Source: Gammaproteobacteria bacterium (GTDB lineage: Bacteria > Pseudomonadota > Gammaproteobacteria > Pseudomonadales > Azotimanducaceae). Taken from it: a stretch of 7,260 nucleotides of DNA. Positions 6,290 to 7,260 of this stretch are shown piece after piece. The translations under genes and the position numbers were made by a program. Below the pieces are notes generated by a model. That model saw only the letters and a program-made list of their open reading frames with translations, made no database searches and had not been told where the DNA came from. Where the stretch lies: contig DMUF01000139.1 of the NCBI GenBank assembly GCA_003476445.1, positions 21,310 to 28,569 on the forward strand. The letters are read 5' to 3'. Numbering within the stretch: position 1 is the stretch's first letter; every line of letters begins with the position of its first letter.

Positions 6290-7260
6290 GTGGAAGATCT
6301 GCTTCATTCCCGTTACGTGCCAGACGCCCCGCGCGGGGCTGCTCTGGCATCGATGCGAAAATTTGTTCTTGCCGCAGGGCTCGCGGTGGGTCTGACGGCG
6401 CTCATGGCGCCGACGGGCGCGCTGGCTGAAGAAGCCGCTGCACCGGCAGATGCGGCGGCGCCGGCGGTTGAGGTTGCCATCGAAGTCGATGTGACTGCCG
6501 AGACACCAGAGGCTGCAGAAGCTGTCGTCGAGGCGGTGGAAGCCGCGGTCGAGGAGGCGGTCGCTGAAGAGGCCGCAGCCGAAGAGGCCGCGCCGGTGCC
6601 TGACAAGGGCGACACTGCCTGGATGATGGTGTCCACGCTGCTCGTCATTCTCATGATCATTCCCGGCGTTGCGCTCTTCTACGGCGGACTCGTCCGCTCC
6701 AAGAACATGCTGTCGGTTCTCACCCAGGTGCTCGCGATCTTCTGTGTCGTCTCCTTGTTGTGGGCCATCTACGGGTATTCCTTCGCGTTCGGCGATGGTG
6801 GTTCGTGGAACTGGTTGATCGGCGATGCAAGCAAGATGTTCCTGGCCGGGATCGTTGGGGACAGCACGGCGGCGACCTTCACGGCCGGTGTGGTCATTCC
6901 TGAGCTCACGTTCGTCGCGTTCCAGCTCACCTTTGCGGCGATCACGGTGTCGCTCATCGTCGGCGGTCTTGCCGAGCGGGTGAAGTTTTCGGCACTGCTC
7001 ATCTTCGTGGTGATCTGGTTCACCTTCTCGTACCTCCCGATTGCGCACATGGTGTGGGCGGCGGGTGGCTATCTCTTTGAAGCGGGCGATCTCGACTTCG
7101 CAGGCGGCACGGTGGTGCACATCAACTCCGGTATCGCAGCGCTGGTTGGGGCGATCGTTCTGGGCAAGCGCGTCGGTTTCGGCCGCGACGCCATGGCACC
7201 GCACAACCTGCCGTTCACCATGATCGGGGCCTCCCTGCTCTGGGTGGGCTGGTTCGGGTT
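6290..7260 (+). CDS. amtB: Ammonium transporter AmtB, 3' end beyond window
   Basis: This is the first 323 codons of an Amt/Mep/Rh-family channel, a trimer that conducts ammonium through the inner membrane. After residue 106 it follows the family closely: GDTAWMMVST, then PGVALFYGGLVRSKN in TM1. Further on come FVAFQLTFA, GGLAERVKF and the DFAGGTVVHINSG block. In that block Asp269 and His277 correspond to E. coli Asp160 and the pore His168. From the GTG start residues 1-21 precede a signal-like segment, MRKFVLAAG to ALA (22-46). An Ala/Glu/Val-rich stretch follows (47-105) before TM1, much longer than in E. coli AmtB. The ATG at 6353 would give a conventional signal peptide but lacks a ribosome binding site. 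A 14-base palindrome (6326-6339) lies between the two starts. The gene follows glnK by 28 bases and should be co-transcribed with it. The C-terminal half, including the second pore histidine, is not in view. Confidence 0.95.
   Translation, partial: MEDLLHSRYVPDAPRGAALASMRKFVLAAGLAVGLTALMAPTGALAEEAAAPADAAAPAVEVAIEVDVTAETPEAAEAVVEAVEAAVEEAVAEEAAAEEAAPVPDKGDTAWMMVSTLLVILMIIPGVALFYGGLVRSKNMLSVLTQVLAIFCVVSLLWAIYGYSFAFGDGGSWNWLIGDASKMFLAGIVGDSTAATFTAGVVIPELTFVAFQLTFAAITVSLIVGGLAERVKFSALLIFVVIWFTFSYLPIAHMVWAAGGYLFEAGDLDFAGGTVVHINSGIAALVGAIVLGKRVGFGRDAMAPHNLPFTMIGASLLWVGWFG

Noticed and set aside
6443..6598. GC-rich repetitive DNA in the amtB 5' region as a possible tandem repeat
   Set aside because: The repetition comes from Ala and Glu codons and is irregular at the DNA level; no fixed repeat unit is present.
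6200..7204. Minus-strand open frame of 334 codons
   Set aside because: It lies opposite glnK and amtB, whose translations match known families throughout. Its product is rich in Arg, His, Asp and Glu with no recognisable motif, typical of an antisense shadow in GC-rich DNA.

Overview
The window reads as chromosomal DNA of a GC-rich gammaproteobacterium. All gene products have proteobacterial family features: a cytochrome c5-type protein, UbiK, ComM, a TorF-family porin, GlnK and AmtB. As I recall, ubiK, comM and glnK-amtB also lie close together in pseudomonads. I cannot name the species. There are no RNA genes, insertion sequences, CRISPR arrays or phage genes. Coding density is high and none of the genes looks broken.

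Left part (1-581): a sigma70-like promoter drives a small exported cytochrome c5-family protein, which ends in a strong intrinsic terminator. Middle part, minus strand (4729 down to 582): ubiK, comM and a YdeP/FdhF-family molybdopterin oxidoreductase all point left. ubiK and comM are only 3 bases apart and probably co-transcribed; the oxidoreductase follows after 77 bases. It meets the cytochrome gene tail to tail.

Right part, plus strand (about 4869-7260): a nitrogen-acquisition module diverges from ubiK. It encodes a very acidic TorF-family outer-membrane porin, the PII signalling protein GlnK, and the ammonium channel AmtB, which is cut by the window edge. A good sigma54 (-24/-12) promoter lies 105 bases before the porin ATG. 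An NtrC-type dyad and a second half-site lie about 100-120 bases upstream of the predicted transcription start. This suggests that the porin is expressed under nitrogen limitation, perhaps together with glnK-amtB. The probable logic is ammonium entry through the outer membrane by the porin, through the inner membrane by AmtB, and gating of AmtB by GlnK.

The most interesting points are the pairing of a porin with GlnK-AmtB under an apparent nitrogen-control promoter, a long Ala/Glu-rich segment at the AmtB N terminus, a structured porin leader, and a three-cysteine iron-sulfur motif in the oxidoreductase. The rest is ordinary housekeeping sequence. I see no clearly new defence or mobile system.
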